In this document: positions 48,025 through 58,931 of the stretch, piece by piece | How the letters are laid out: every line of letters begins with the position of its first letter | How positions within the stretch are numbered: position 1 is the first letter of the stretch | NCBI GenBank assembly: GCA_963921425.1 | Contig: OY992832.1 | Location: 31,949,475 to 32,013,474, forward strand | DNA: 64,000 nt | Direction: 5' to 3' | Source: Dryas octopetala | Lineage: Eukaryota; Streptophyta; Magnoliopsida; Rosales; Rosaceae | The notes under the pieces: model-generated | Seen by the model: the letters and a program-made list of their open reading frames with translations, nothing else | What the model was told of the DNA's origin: nothing | The model's database searches: none | Program-made: the position numbers and the translations under genes

Positions 48025-50534
48025 TCAGTTGCAAACTACAGATGAAACAGAGAGAGGGTAACGGAAACTATTGGCATACTGAAAAGAGAGGGTTTCTCCG
48101 GGGCCAAGAGCTTGACCATCATTAACGAGGCAGTCATCGTACTCCATTCGCCTAAAGACTCTGGGATTCACAACCCCGGCGGAGCTGAACCATCCACAGC
48201 TGATGTGAATGTCCGATATGCTGCAACCTGAGACGCCCACATTCAGAATCTGAACCCTGAATGCTGGAATTCCACTGGGAAGTGGCCCTGTTGGCCCTTG
48301 ATATATTGTAATGTCGTCCTTTGAGCATGCTGTGCCAATACGATTCATGTCACCTCCATCATCTGCATGCACATTCATCACTATTAACAAATCAAACTTC
48401 AATTCAAATATACAGAAATGATAATGTGTGCTTGAATTGCAACCCTTTGTAAAATACAGAACAAAAAAGTAGAACTTAACTCAAGCTATAGGAAGCTATA
48501 GGAGCCAAATTATCTAATAACTCAAATTACCATCTACTTCCAGCTCCCTTAAATAAGGTACTTTAATTAAGATAATGGGCTGTATTTTAGTGGTTCAATT
48601 TTGGACAAGAGTCCATCACATTCTAACAGTACCTGTGGAGGACCACATATCATAAATTAATGTTGGGGCAGACCGATCAGAAGGTCCACCCAATGTGGAC
48701 CTTGAGACAAGGCCCAAGATGTCAAAGAAAAATTCATATTATGCCATGACCACAGACCTTGAGACGAGCACTAATGGGAGAAGCTAGCTAGCTCAGCTCT
48801 CTGATCTACTGATTTTCCTGAATTGAAATGGACAAGACCTACGAGGCCATGACAGAGCTTAGGCTCTTCAAAGTTCAAACCATTACTCCTGACTCCTGAC
48901 CCCTCCACCATTCTGCTCTCCATCTTAATTGGACCAATTAAGTTGCTCTTCTAAAGACAAATTAAATACATCACCTTTTCAATAATTTTACATATATTTA
49001 GCCTTTAGGAGTTAGTACTGTATCCAAATTAATTGTAGTCTTGTAGATATATAGATCTACAACCATGGCTAATTATAACCATGCAGATCTTGAAAAAGAA
49101 GCTAGGCCCTAAAGAAAAAGGTTCAATATGAATTAATAAGACTAGGCATGCAGGGAGAAGTGGTTTAAATATTACCATCTGACTGCTGCAATAGCTTCCG
49201 ACCAAGGAAGGCAGTGTTGTTTTCTTTGGAAAAGACCAGCCTTTTAATGCCAGCTGCTTCCCCAGCACCTCCCAAGTCAAATAACCCCACCCCTGCATTA
49301 ACTCATTAATAAACAAAATTAAATCAAAGGTCCATTCATTCAACATTTTTCCAAGCCAATTAATTATATCCTCACGCAGAAAATTGCTTGAAATTTTATT
49401 ACCATTCATGCATCATAAAACAATTAATTACAACATGGGTCATGAGGAAAATGATCGATAAATTAAGCTTGAGTTGAGCTTAAGTAATTACATCCCTTGA
49501 CACAAATATTAATTAGGGAAATTTTTAGTTAAAAGACTCCAACTATACCCTATGTCTCTATTCAGGACATAAATTTCACTTTATATTAACTGATCATAGA
49601 CTGAAATTTTCATTTTGTGTCAATTAAAGACTTTATTTTTTTTATTTTTTTTATTTTTTTTCAGTTTTTATCTCAACTTTGGTCCGACGTTGGATCTATC
49701 AAACCTCCACCAAATTTAGCAAACTTATGCTGGGTTTAAAGCCATGCATTTTCTCTTTACAACCATATAAATATCACTCAAATCGGACATCTACAACTCA
49801 AAATAATCAGCCCCGAAGTAGGGTACCCGAAAATGTCCAATCAGACCTCTGAGAAAATATCTGAAAAATTGGACAGTTTCGGGTACCCTAATTTCGGGTC
49901 GATTATCTGGAGTTGTAGAGGTCCGATTTAAATGATCTTTATATGGTTGTAAAAAGGAGATGCATATTTTTAAACTCAGTATAATTTTTTTGAATTTGGT
50001 GAAGGTTTAATGGGTCTAATGTGATAGAATTAGAGCATCCAACCCAAAACCAATTGGCAATGGGTGAAGAGGCCCAAGACTTATAAGCACATATGCTAAG
50101 CCTTAGTTTTCCGATGTGGGACATTATTACATTACTCTCAACACAATGTCGGTCCAAAGTTGAGATAAAAATTGAAAAAAAAAAAAACAGGGTCTTTAAT
50201 TAATACAAAATGAAAGCTTAAATCCTCAGTTGACAGAAAGTGAAATTTATGTCATGAATAGAGACATAGAGTATAGTTGGAGTCCTTTAACTAAAATTTT
50301 TTCTATTAATTATATTATATGCAGTATTAGTATTCAGGCATGCATGATTGATCATGTATAAATAATATATCATTAACCGGAAAAATAAAAAGTTGTAGAA
50401 TGATTGAAAGATGGAGAGGATAGATCGATGAAGCACTACGTACCGAAGAAGAAAGTAAGCATAAAACTGAAACTGAGGGCCACATAGACTAAGCAAGGTC
50501 TCCAGGCATTGCCACTTTCCAGTACACCCCTCAT
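48025..50534 (-). CDS. TPD1-like secreted cysteine-rich peptide
   Basis: Three exons on the minus strand: 50534-50444, 49292-49176 and 48362-48025, with phase-1 introns, GT-AG borders and an open frame of 181 residues. Exon 1 is a hydrophobic signal peptide (ALSFSFMLTFFFG). The C-terminal exon holds the TPD1 domain: NRIGTACSKDDI, QGPTGPLPSGIPAF, GCSISDIHISCGWFSSAGVV, YDDCLVNDGQAL and TLSFQYANSFRYPLSVSSV, with the conserved cysteines in place. Arabidopsis TPD1 is a secreted ligand of the EMS1/EXS receptor kinase that specifies tapetum in anthers; length is close to this protein. Related TDL1 genes act more widely, so an anther role here is inference. Intron 1 (49293-50443) contains a complete MULE-type element. 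Confidence 0.88.
49516..50303. mobile_element. MULE-type element (788 bp) inside intron 1 of the TPD1-like gene
   Basis: Left GGGAAATTTTTAGTTAAAAG and right (reverse complement) GAAAAAATTTTAGTTAAAGG begin arms of about 150 bp sharing GACTCCAACTATA and ATAAATTTCACTTT. An exact 9-bp duplication TATTAATTA lies at 49507-49515 and 50304-50312. Just inside the arms a second inverted pair (TATCTCAACTTTGG near 49670, CCAAAGTTGAGATA near 50156) lengthens the potential hairpin. Termini match those of the 2.4-kb element at 53704-56122. Non-coding. Confidence 0.88.
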
Positions 50535-51192
50535 GACGGATCTCCTATATATATATATATAACAGGTGCTTCAAAATGACCTGCACTTACCATTACCATA
50601 TATATGTATGCATTGTCAGAAAAGAATAAAATTTGTACTCAACAAATATATATTTCACACCAAGAAAAGTAAAAATTAACCATATATATATGGAGGAAAA
50701 TATATATGTGCATATATATTAGACCAAGTCAAAGGAGAAAAACGAAGAAAAGCATTGGGAAACCGACCAATTGTACTAACCTTTCTGGGAAACAAACAGT
50801 ACTCAGTGAGTGACCAGTGTTTGTTTCAAGCTAGAGGTTCGGTTTTGATGCGATTGTAATTAGTAGAAAAGGATATATGATGGATCGAGCTATATATATA
50901 TGGGTTTGATCTGATTCTGATATATGAAAAGGAAAGGGACACCAATCAAATGCGGGTGGGTGCATGCGATGAATTAATGCCAAATGGTATAGATACTAGC
51001 TAGCTCTAGGCTCTACCTAGCCTGCCTGTATAGATAGTAGTGTATAGCAAGAATGTAGTGCAGACCAGCCAAGCAAATCTAATGCGGAAGGGCCGGACGT
51101 GAAAATATAAGTCCGAGGTCTCTTTTAATTCAAGTTTTCGAACAAGGGGATAAGGAAATAATTTCATTCGGTAATTGCAGAAATGAGAAATC
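50535..51192. other. Upstream region of the TPD1-like gene
   Basis: AT-rich promoter-side DNA with short TA runs (about 50549-50562 and 50890-50901) that could act as TATA elements. No gene is present; the 62-codon minus frame at 51006-51194 has no domain. Confidence 0.5.
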
Positions 51193-51200
51193 ATTTACTA

Positions 51201-51842
51201 GTTTATGAAAATCTGATGCCTCCAAAACAAAGAAAATGAATAATTTCAGATTTTAATAGATTTTAAAATTTATAGAATTCATCAAAATTCAAGAAAAATA
51301 TCTGAAATTCTCATAAAATCTTTTATGGGTAAAAAATTCATTAAAATTTATCCAAATTCATTAAAATCCACTACTAAATGAAATCCATTAAAAGGAAGAA
51401 AATGAATCATTTAAGATTTTAATGAATTTTAAAATCCATAGAATCCATCAAAATTCAAGGAAAATAACTGAAATTTTCATGGAATCTGTTATGGGTAAAA
51501 AATCCATTAAAATTCATTAAAATCCACTACTAAATGAAATCTATTAAAAGGAAGAAAATGAATAATTTAAGATTTTAATGAATTTTAAAATCCATAGAAT
51601 TCATCAAAATTCAAGAAAAATAGCTGGAATTATCATGAAATTTGTTATGCGTAAAAAAATCATCAAAATTAATCAAAATTCATCCAAATCCATTAAAATC
51701 CACTACTTAATAAAATCCATTAGTTTTGAGGACTCTTGGATTTTTAAGAAATCCATTACAATTCGAGTTAGGGACATTTATATTTCTATAGAATCCATTA
51801 AAATCCTAATTGAAAACACCTAGATTTCATTGGACTTTTAAA
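51201..51842. repeat. Tandem-repeat block of about 160-bp units, possibly a hAT-like relic
   Basis: AGAAAATGAA followed by the same roughly 160-bp text starts at 51231, 51397 and 51553 (spacings 166 and 156). The words AAATCCATTAAAA recur throughout. The block is flanked by identical ATTTACTA at 51193-51200 and 51843-51850, which could be an 8-bp target duplication, but convincing terminal inverted repeats are not visible. Confidence 0.65.
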
Positions 51843-51850
51843 ATTTACTA

Positions 51851-52362
51851 GGCTAAACTGCATTTTTGGTCCCTGTATTTTAACGAAGTTTCCACTTTGG
51901 TCATGTTCTTTCAATTTTAGAAAATTTAGTCTCGTACTTTCATTACGTTTGCAATTGGGTCCAAATCATTAATTAAGTTTAAATTGTTGGTAAAAATATG
52001 ACGCAACAAGAATATTTTGGACATTTTAAAAAACATATGAGTGAAACTCATTTAACCGAATGACGTTGTCCAATCACATTGTGACCCATGAATTTTTTTT
52101 CTTAATTATTTAAGTTTTTGTTTTTTGTTTTTTTCTTAATTATATTTTATTTAACCTTTTAAATTTTTTATTTAGACCGTATTAATTATGAAATGTCTAA
52201 AATATCAATTTATATCCATTGTCACATCATATTTTCGTCTAAAAAAATTAAACCTAATTGCAAATATAATAAAAGTACGAGACTAAAATTGTCAAAATTG
52301 AAAGAACATGGACCAAAGTGAAACCTTTATTAAAGTACATGAACCAAAAATATACTTTGGCC
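51851..52362. mobile_element. MULE-type MITE (512 bp), same family as 45866-46359
   Basis: Left GGCTAAACTGCATTTTTGG and right (reverse complement) GGCCAAAGTATATTTTTGG begin arms of about 140 bp sharing CACTTTGGTC, CATGTTCTTTCAATTTT and TAGTCTCGTACTTT. The flanks AATTTACTA and AATCCATTA match at 6 of 9 positions, so the duplication is decayed; AATCCATTA is also a word of the adjacent tandem repeat. Non-coding. Confidence 0.72.
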
Positions 52363-53694
52363 AATCCATTAGAATATGAGTTTATGACACTCCCTTAAGT
52401 TTGGCTTCGATTTTCTCTTCCCAAAGAAAAAACATTAATATGTTTTTAAAGACAATTTTGTCCACTTTAACATCATTTTATTTTCTATTTCTACGCAAAT
52501 TAAACATGAGAATAAAAATAAAAATAAAAAGATTTATTGGTTTACTTTTTCTATTACCAAACATAATAATAAAAATCTTACTTTTATAAAAATTCAATTT
52601 TGGCGGATCAAACGGAACCTTAAAAATAACGACACGAAGCTCCAAGGATTTTTACATAACTCGATTAATTGGGCTTACATATATAAGGGAACATTAGTTC
52701 AGAATTGGGCGTTAATATGCATTTTATTACACAACTGACATCGCTTTTGGGATTATGCATGGAAAATGTTGACTTGTTGACTGTCCATGTCCACAAGGGA
52801 CACCCGGCCGGGTTTGAAAAGTTGAAAATCAGAAAACAGAAAAAGGTGGAATTAAATAGAAATTACAGGAAAGAAAAAGGTTTGACCAGAATAAAAAGCT
52901 AGTGAGCGTATAATTATATGATTACATTTGTGCATGTGTTATGAACAACGTTAATTAAGTTACATTGCTAAACAGGATTCTATGTTAATTAGGTAGAAGG
53001 CTCATAAAGTAGTGTACCAAAAGCTGTGAAAGAAAAATAAAAAAAAAGTGGTGTTCCAAATGACCAATAGGTTACGGAGCAAAAATATTTCCTGACCTCT
53101 TCTCTCAGTAATCACATACTGGTCCTAAAGCATGTAGTTGTGCATTAAAGAAGTCTGTAATAAAGAAGCACATATACATCAGCCTTATTGCCTTGATTAG
53201 TTTTCTCGAGAAAATTGAAGAAATTGCACCTAGATGGATTAAACTCGACGCAGCAGAAATTAAGAACACAAAGCCAATGAAGTTAAAAGAGGGTAGGGCC
53301 GTAGGGGGTCACTACAATATGATTACACGTACGAGGGAGAAATAATTAATGAGATAATTTAAAAGAGGAGGTCACTGGTCAAAGATGGAGATCGATCAAG
53401 CTTTACAGTTTATATGATACAAAAGAAAGAGCCGCCAAAAGCAGGCTTTAATTCATAAGCGGCGTAAACTATTATGTCCCCTTTAATTCTCAAGGTTTCA
53501 ACTAAAAAAATCTAAACAAACAGGCAGCAACATAGATAAAAAATTTGAACCAACTATTATAAATCATAACAATTAACTATATATATAATAAGAACTAAGA
53601 ACCAAAAACTAGATTTAGGTTCTTAGGTTCTCACCCTTGTCGCGTGATCTTATATTAGTTTAAAACACGTGTTATGCCACCACGTCATTTTATA
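52363..53694. other. Non-coding intergenic stretch
   Basis: AT-rich with scattered short frames; the 65-codon frame at 52705-52902 has no domain. Nothing was recognised. Confidence 0.5.
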
Positions 53695-54072
53695 TTAGAA
53701 GAAGGGAAAATTTTAGTAAAAGAACTCCAATTATACTCCTATTTTTAATTGAAAATTCCGTTTTTACTTTGTTTTAATCAAAGAGTATTATTTTTCAAGT
53801 GTTTCAATCAATGATTTCTATCAATTCTATTACAATTTTCATCAAAAACAATTTTTAGGGCTAAAATCGTCATTTCAGCTAAAAATTAATTACAAAAAAT
53901 AAAACTAAAATAATTATAAAAGATAAAACTAAAATAATAATTATAAAATAAAACTAAATAATTATAAAAAATAAAACTAAAATAATTGTAAACTAAAACT
54001 AAAATAATTATAAAAAATTTATATGAAAAAAAAGGATAGGAGTTTGAGAAACCCAGCCACCATCGGCGTTGC

Positions 54073-54075
<3 letters not shown>

Positions 54076-54130
<55 letters not shown>
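54076..54130. repeat. (TC)n microsatellite
   Basis: About 27 units inside the left part of the 2.4-kb MULE-type element. Confidence 0.96.
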
Positions 54131-54131
<1 letters not shown>

Positions 54132-54606
54132 CATACTGGGCCTTCGCCAACTCAAAAATCAAAACCATGGTGAAGATAATGAATTAATGTTGTCTTAAAT
54201 TACATACAAAAGGAAAATACACGTAAAATTAATTTTTTATTTAAATTAAAAAATCACAGATGCTCTTTCAGCTGCTAGTTTACTGGAGTTGATGACTCCA
54301 TTTCTAATTTTCATTATTTTCGCCTGTATTCTCACCAACCAAACACAATAAGAAGGATATTACAAAATTTACCATTCGATTCACAACTCCACCATCTCTA
54401 AATTCAGAGCTCCAATTGTCACAAAATACTCAATAAATTTGAATCCTCAAAAATTACAAAAATAACTAAACAATCCCTACATGTTCCTCACACTTTAAGC
54501 AAAAATCAACTACAATTCCTAATTTGCACTTTCTAAACAAATAAAAACAAATCCCAAAGAATCAGAACCAAATCCATAAATGAAAACTCTACCTCTATGC
54601 GAATCC

Positions 54607-54610
<4 letters not shown>

Positions 54611-54640
<30 letters not shown>
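54611..54640. repeat. (AG)n microsatellite
   Basis: About 15 units inside the 2.4-kb MULE-type element, in opposite sense to the TC run at 54076. Confidence 0.95.
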
Positions 54641-54643
<3 letters not shown>

Positions 54644-56131
54644 CCAGAGAGTTTGCCTCTTTATTCTTCGCTTGGTTTGGTTGGGTTATGTTGATGCAAA
54701 AATCCGTAAGAGAGATGCAACAACTTAGGATGGATGATCTGGTTGATTGGAAGCTTTGCTGGATGATGATTAGGATGATGACTTGAGATGATCAAAGCTT
54801 GCTGGGTTGCTAGTTAAGGCCGATTGCATCTTCCTGCATGAACACAAGATCAAAGGAGAATGACCGGTGTGGTACTAGCCAAATATGCTATGATGATGAA
54901 GTTAGTAAGGTGTATTTGATGGTATTTGAGGAAGAAGAAGTAAACAAAGTATGAATTGGGAGAATAGGAAGAACAAAGTAAGATCTTCTGGGATATTCTC
55001 AGCTGATTGTGGGTGTATTTGTGTGAATTTTGTGAGCAAAATGTGAACCCTTCCTTTGTGCACATAAGTGAATATATATAGGCAAATGTTAAGTTACCTG
55101 CATGAAGATGGATAACTGAGAAGAGGCCACGCATTCCGTCATGAATAGTAGCATGCACAACTACCCATTACCTTTGCATTCATTGCTGCATTGAAAGCAA
55201 GTATGGAAGATTAAGTGGAATGCCCTAATAGTCATGGCTGTGAGCTGAGATGTCTCATCTGTCAGAAGATCATGTTAGGTCCACTTGAGTATGGCGGTTC
55301 GTCTCAACGTGATCTTCTAGAATGGCGGTAGAGCCCAAGCCGAGCCGATCACATGTGTTCCCCATATGTAGATGTGAAACCCATGTGTGATCGGATCGAA
55401 CATAAATGAGTTAGGCTGAACTGATTAGATAGACGGTACAATGATTGCTTCAAGTGTAAACCAGCTGTGACTGGATTTTGAGAAGATGATCACCAAATGC
55501 CTAGCTGATCTGAGATGTCTAAGAAAAGATGGACACTTGAGTTCTTAGAAGATCCCAATGTCAGATCGGATCGGGTCGGATCATATCGGATCGGGTGTGC
55601 ATCAACCGATCCAAACTGCACAACGGTACCGCTGAGCTGGCATGATGATATGGAAGGTTGAGTTTGATCGTTGAAAAGTCAGAGTTGAATAAGACCTGAC
55701 CAGCCACGTGTCAGTCTGTAATTGGCCTTGAATCCATGTGGATTTATCCAAAAACAAGTTAGATCGAGAGAGACAGAGAGAGAAAGAGAAGAAACATAGA
55801 AACAAAGAAACATAGAGGGTCAGAGAGAGATAGGTAGGGTCTGTGGAGGGGGAAGTCGTCAGTGGTGGCTGGGTTTAGATCTGCCACTTTTTTTTTAATT
55901 ATTTAATTAATTTTTAAATGCACGAAAAAGACATAAATGCCCTTGCAAATTGGTCACGTGCAGGTCACATGATAAGTTTTTATTGAAAAATTTAACGGAG
56001 TTGATGAAATATCCTTAATTGAAACACTTGAAAAATAATAATCTTTAATTGAAGCATAGTGAAAATGAGATCCTCAACTGAAAATAGAGGTATAGTTGGA
56101 GTCATTTTACTAAAATTTTCCCTTAGAAGAA

Positions 56132-57215
56132 CGATAGAATTTTGCCTCAAAACAGTTAAACTCTAGTTATATTTATAGGAGTACGAGTAGAAGTCAAAAA
56201 CCTACTCTGGCTCTTTTAATTAATTAATTAATTAATTTAGTTTTAGCCCAATTGCTTGATAGTCCAATTAAGTCATTTATTTGATTATGGCTTAAGCATA
56301 TAAATACATTCGATCACCAACTATATATAAGAGGTATTTTAAGTTGGACAAAACGAAAAAAAAAAAAAAACCATTTCAAATTCATACGTTAACTAACAAA
56401 AACTTACAATATAACATATCGTGCTTCCCCCTTTAGGGGTGAAAACCTTCCTGAGAAAGCATTAAGCTGCCACTCTGCCAGATATGGAAAACTATCTAAC
56501 ACCAAATTTATATAGAAATACACTATTCAAATTTATGTATCATACTTAGAAATACACTTTTTAATTTGACTATATAGAAATTGTTCTATGGTCCAAAGCG
56601 GGCCCTGAGCACGAGTGAGAGGGGTAACCACCCTGGGCCAGCCATCAAAAGGGGGCCATAAAAATTATATTTATTAGTTATATATAAATAGTTAGAAAAA
56701 ACCCATGGAATAAAGACGATATCCAACATGTTTGGCTACAGAACATACAATTTATGATCATACAAACGCAATGAAACTTAAAATTTATATGTGCTTCTAG
56801 TTGATATATGATACAAAATAACGAAAAGATTCATGGAAGATTCATACCTTGTTCTCTAATGCTTGTTTAATAGTTACTTCCTTGTTCTATATCAACTAGA
56901 TCTTGGTTGCTCAAAGGAATTCCCAAAAGTTTTATAAAAGTTTTAAACCTTGCTTCCGCTTGCAAAATCTTTTTATGGTTTTAATCAACTCATGAATCCA
57001 TTCCTTTCATGGTCCACTTCACCAATATATTAATGAATTAAAGATTAAGCAATGACAAAGAAGCTAACATCAAATGAACATCCATATTAAATTCCTATTT
57101 GCAACAAGCATAATCTGGTAAAGAGTAAGAAAGGAAAATGCCCTTGCCCTCAAATGCCTGAATCTTTTAACTTCTTCACTACAAATCCAATCATTTATAG
57201 CTAACATTAGGCAAC
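56132..57215. other. Non-coding intergenic stretch
   Basis: AT-rich, with a TTAA-rich run near 56217-56240 and no gene. It ends at the AAT that precedes the CACTA terminus. Confidence 0.5.
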
Positions 57216-58230
57216 AATCACTACAAGAAAAACTTTACAGAGCACAAGCTTATATTTGTGTCATTTGTTTCCAAAAGCACAATTAATCATGCTCTAATGT
57301 CATTGGTAAGGCTGTAGCCACAATTATGTGCTTGTGACCGGTATTGACATTACTCATAAAGATGAGGCACAACCTTGATATTTGTGTCACACCCACATAG
57401 ACACGAATACAAGTACTAATTGTGTCTTCCCTCTGACGATCATGTTGACAAACACGTAGACGTGGCCTGACACGTTACTGTTATGGACGTGGCACATCTT
57501 CTACAAATGTGTCCAATGAGTTTATGTTTTTTTTTAAATAAATAAACAATATATATTTTTATGAAGACCATTTTGTGTGTTAATATTTACACCTTATTAT
57601 TTTGCACTTACACAGTATATATAGAACATGCTATACAATAGAATAGTATCCTACCTACTTGAATGTAGCACAACTAAAGTTGCATTTCAATATAGCATAT
57701 TTTATTAGTATAAAATTTATATTTTTTGTTACTAATTAAATTAAATTAATACTAATACTATATTTGCCAACGTGTTAATTTAATACTAATACTAATATTA
57801 ATACTAATTATATTTTGTTGCATTTCAAAATAGCTAATTAAATTAATACTAATAAAGTACATATTAATATGCTCATAACTATGCAAACATGTTATTACCT
57901 TATACCATTAAAAATAGTAAAAAATTATTATAGTGTAAAACCCTTTTAGAAAGTAAAAGTATATGAAAAATAATAATTGTAAAAATACCTAGTAAAAAGG
58001 ATTTAATTGCAATTAGTAAATTTCATCATAATATGGTATAAACAAATCATATACCCTATAATGACAATCATAGTTTATCCTATTGTGTAAACTATTTGAG
58101 AAAAATAATAAGCATAAAAAAGGAAGGCCAATTTGTTTATTTTTTTGGCCATTGAAATATCTCCTTCCATTAAAACCAAGATAACAAGGCGTACAACCAA
58201 ACATGAGCAACAAAAAAAAAAGAAGTCGAA

Positions 58231-58318
58231 CAGCAGCAAAACAAAGAAACCCAATTGCAGCAAAACAAAGAAGCAGAATTGCAGCAAAACAAAGAAATAG
58301 AATTTCAGCAAAATAAAC
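58231..58318. repeat. 24-bp tandem repeat, about 3.7 units
   Basis: GCAGCAAAACAAAGAA recurs with spacings of about 24 bp inside the CACTA element. It creates a repetitive hydrophobic minus-strand frame (CFAAI/CFAAV) that is not considered a gene. Confidence 0.88.
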
Positions 58319-58931
58319 AGACCAAACAGAAATAGGGAAAACAAGCAAAAAGTTCAACAAAACCTAACACCATGGACACAAGACAATTAATTATGCCAAA
58401 TTCGCATTTCATTCAAAAGGCATGTAGTGGATTACAATTCTATCTCTCCACTGCAACGACATACAAAAGATGTCCAAGCATATGCAAAAGACCTAATAGT
58501 CATATACACAAGACCTGTTGCAGCATATAAAGAGATGTACTTAACCAAAAAGAAATACCCTAAATCATTACATCACATTGACAGCCCAAACCCAAGTCTT
58601 GTAGTTTTGACAACATAACACCTTATGAGTTCAAAAGGTAATTGCCTCTAAGTCTACATATATATGCCATAGAAATAAGTATTCAATTTCTAGACAAATC
58701 AACCAAAAGATGTGGGTATGCATCATCACAACCTAAATATCCCTAGATATATAACAAATATTGAAACTAAATATTTGTCTCACTTTGGCATTCGTCATGA
58801 CCATGATTTGCTGGAGTAGCACCACAATGAGCATCTCCAATCTCCATAGAGGATGGCTGTGGTGGAGCATGGGAACTTCCACACTGGTTCTGAGTGGCAG
58901 CCGTGTTTTGCTCAAATATACTGAAATCATA

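Larger units (their letters stand above)
53704..56122. mobile_element. MULE-type element, 2.42 kb, no transposase
   Basis: Left GGGAAAATTTTAGTAAAAG and right (reverse complement) GGGAAAATTTTAGTAAAATG match over about 150 bp (TTATTTTTCAAGTGTTTCAAT on both). A further inner pairing shares GGTGGCTGGGTTT at 54048-54060 (inverted) and 55867-55879. An exact 9-bp duplication TTAGAAGAA lies at 53695-53703 and 56123-56131. The interior has two microsatellites and no MURA-like frame, so it is non-autonomous. It is the larger relative of the element in the TPD1-like intron. Confidence 0.9.

Noticed and set aside
58013..58360. Minus-strand hydrophobic frame that looks like a membrane protein
   Set aside because: Its hydrophobic repeats come from a 24-bp tandem repeat inside the CACTA element; no family match.
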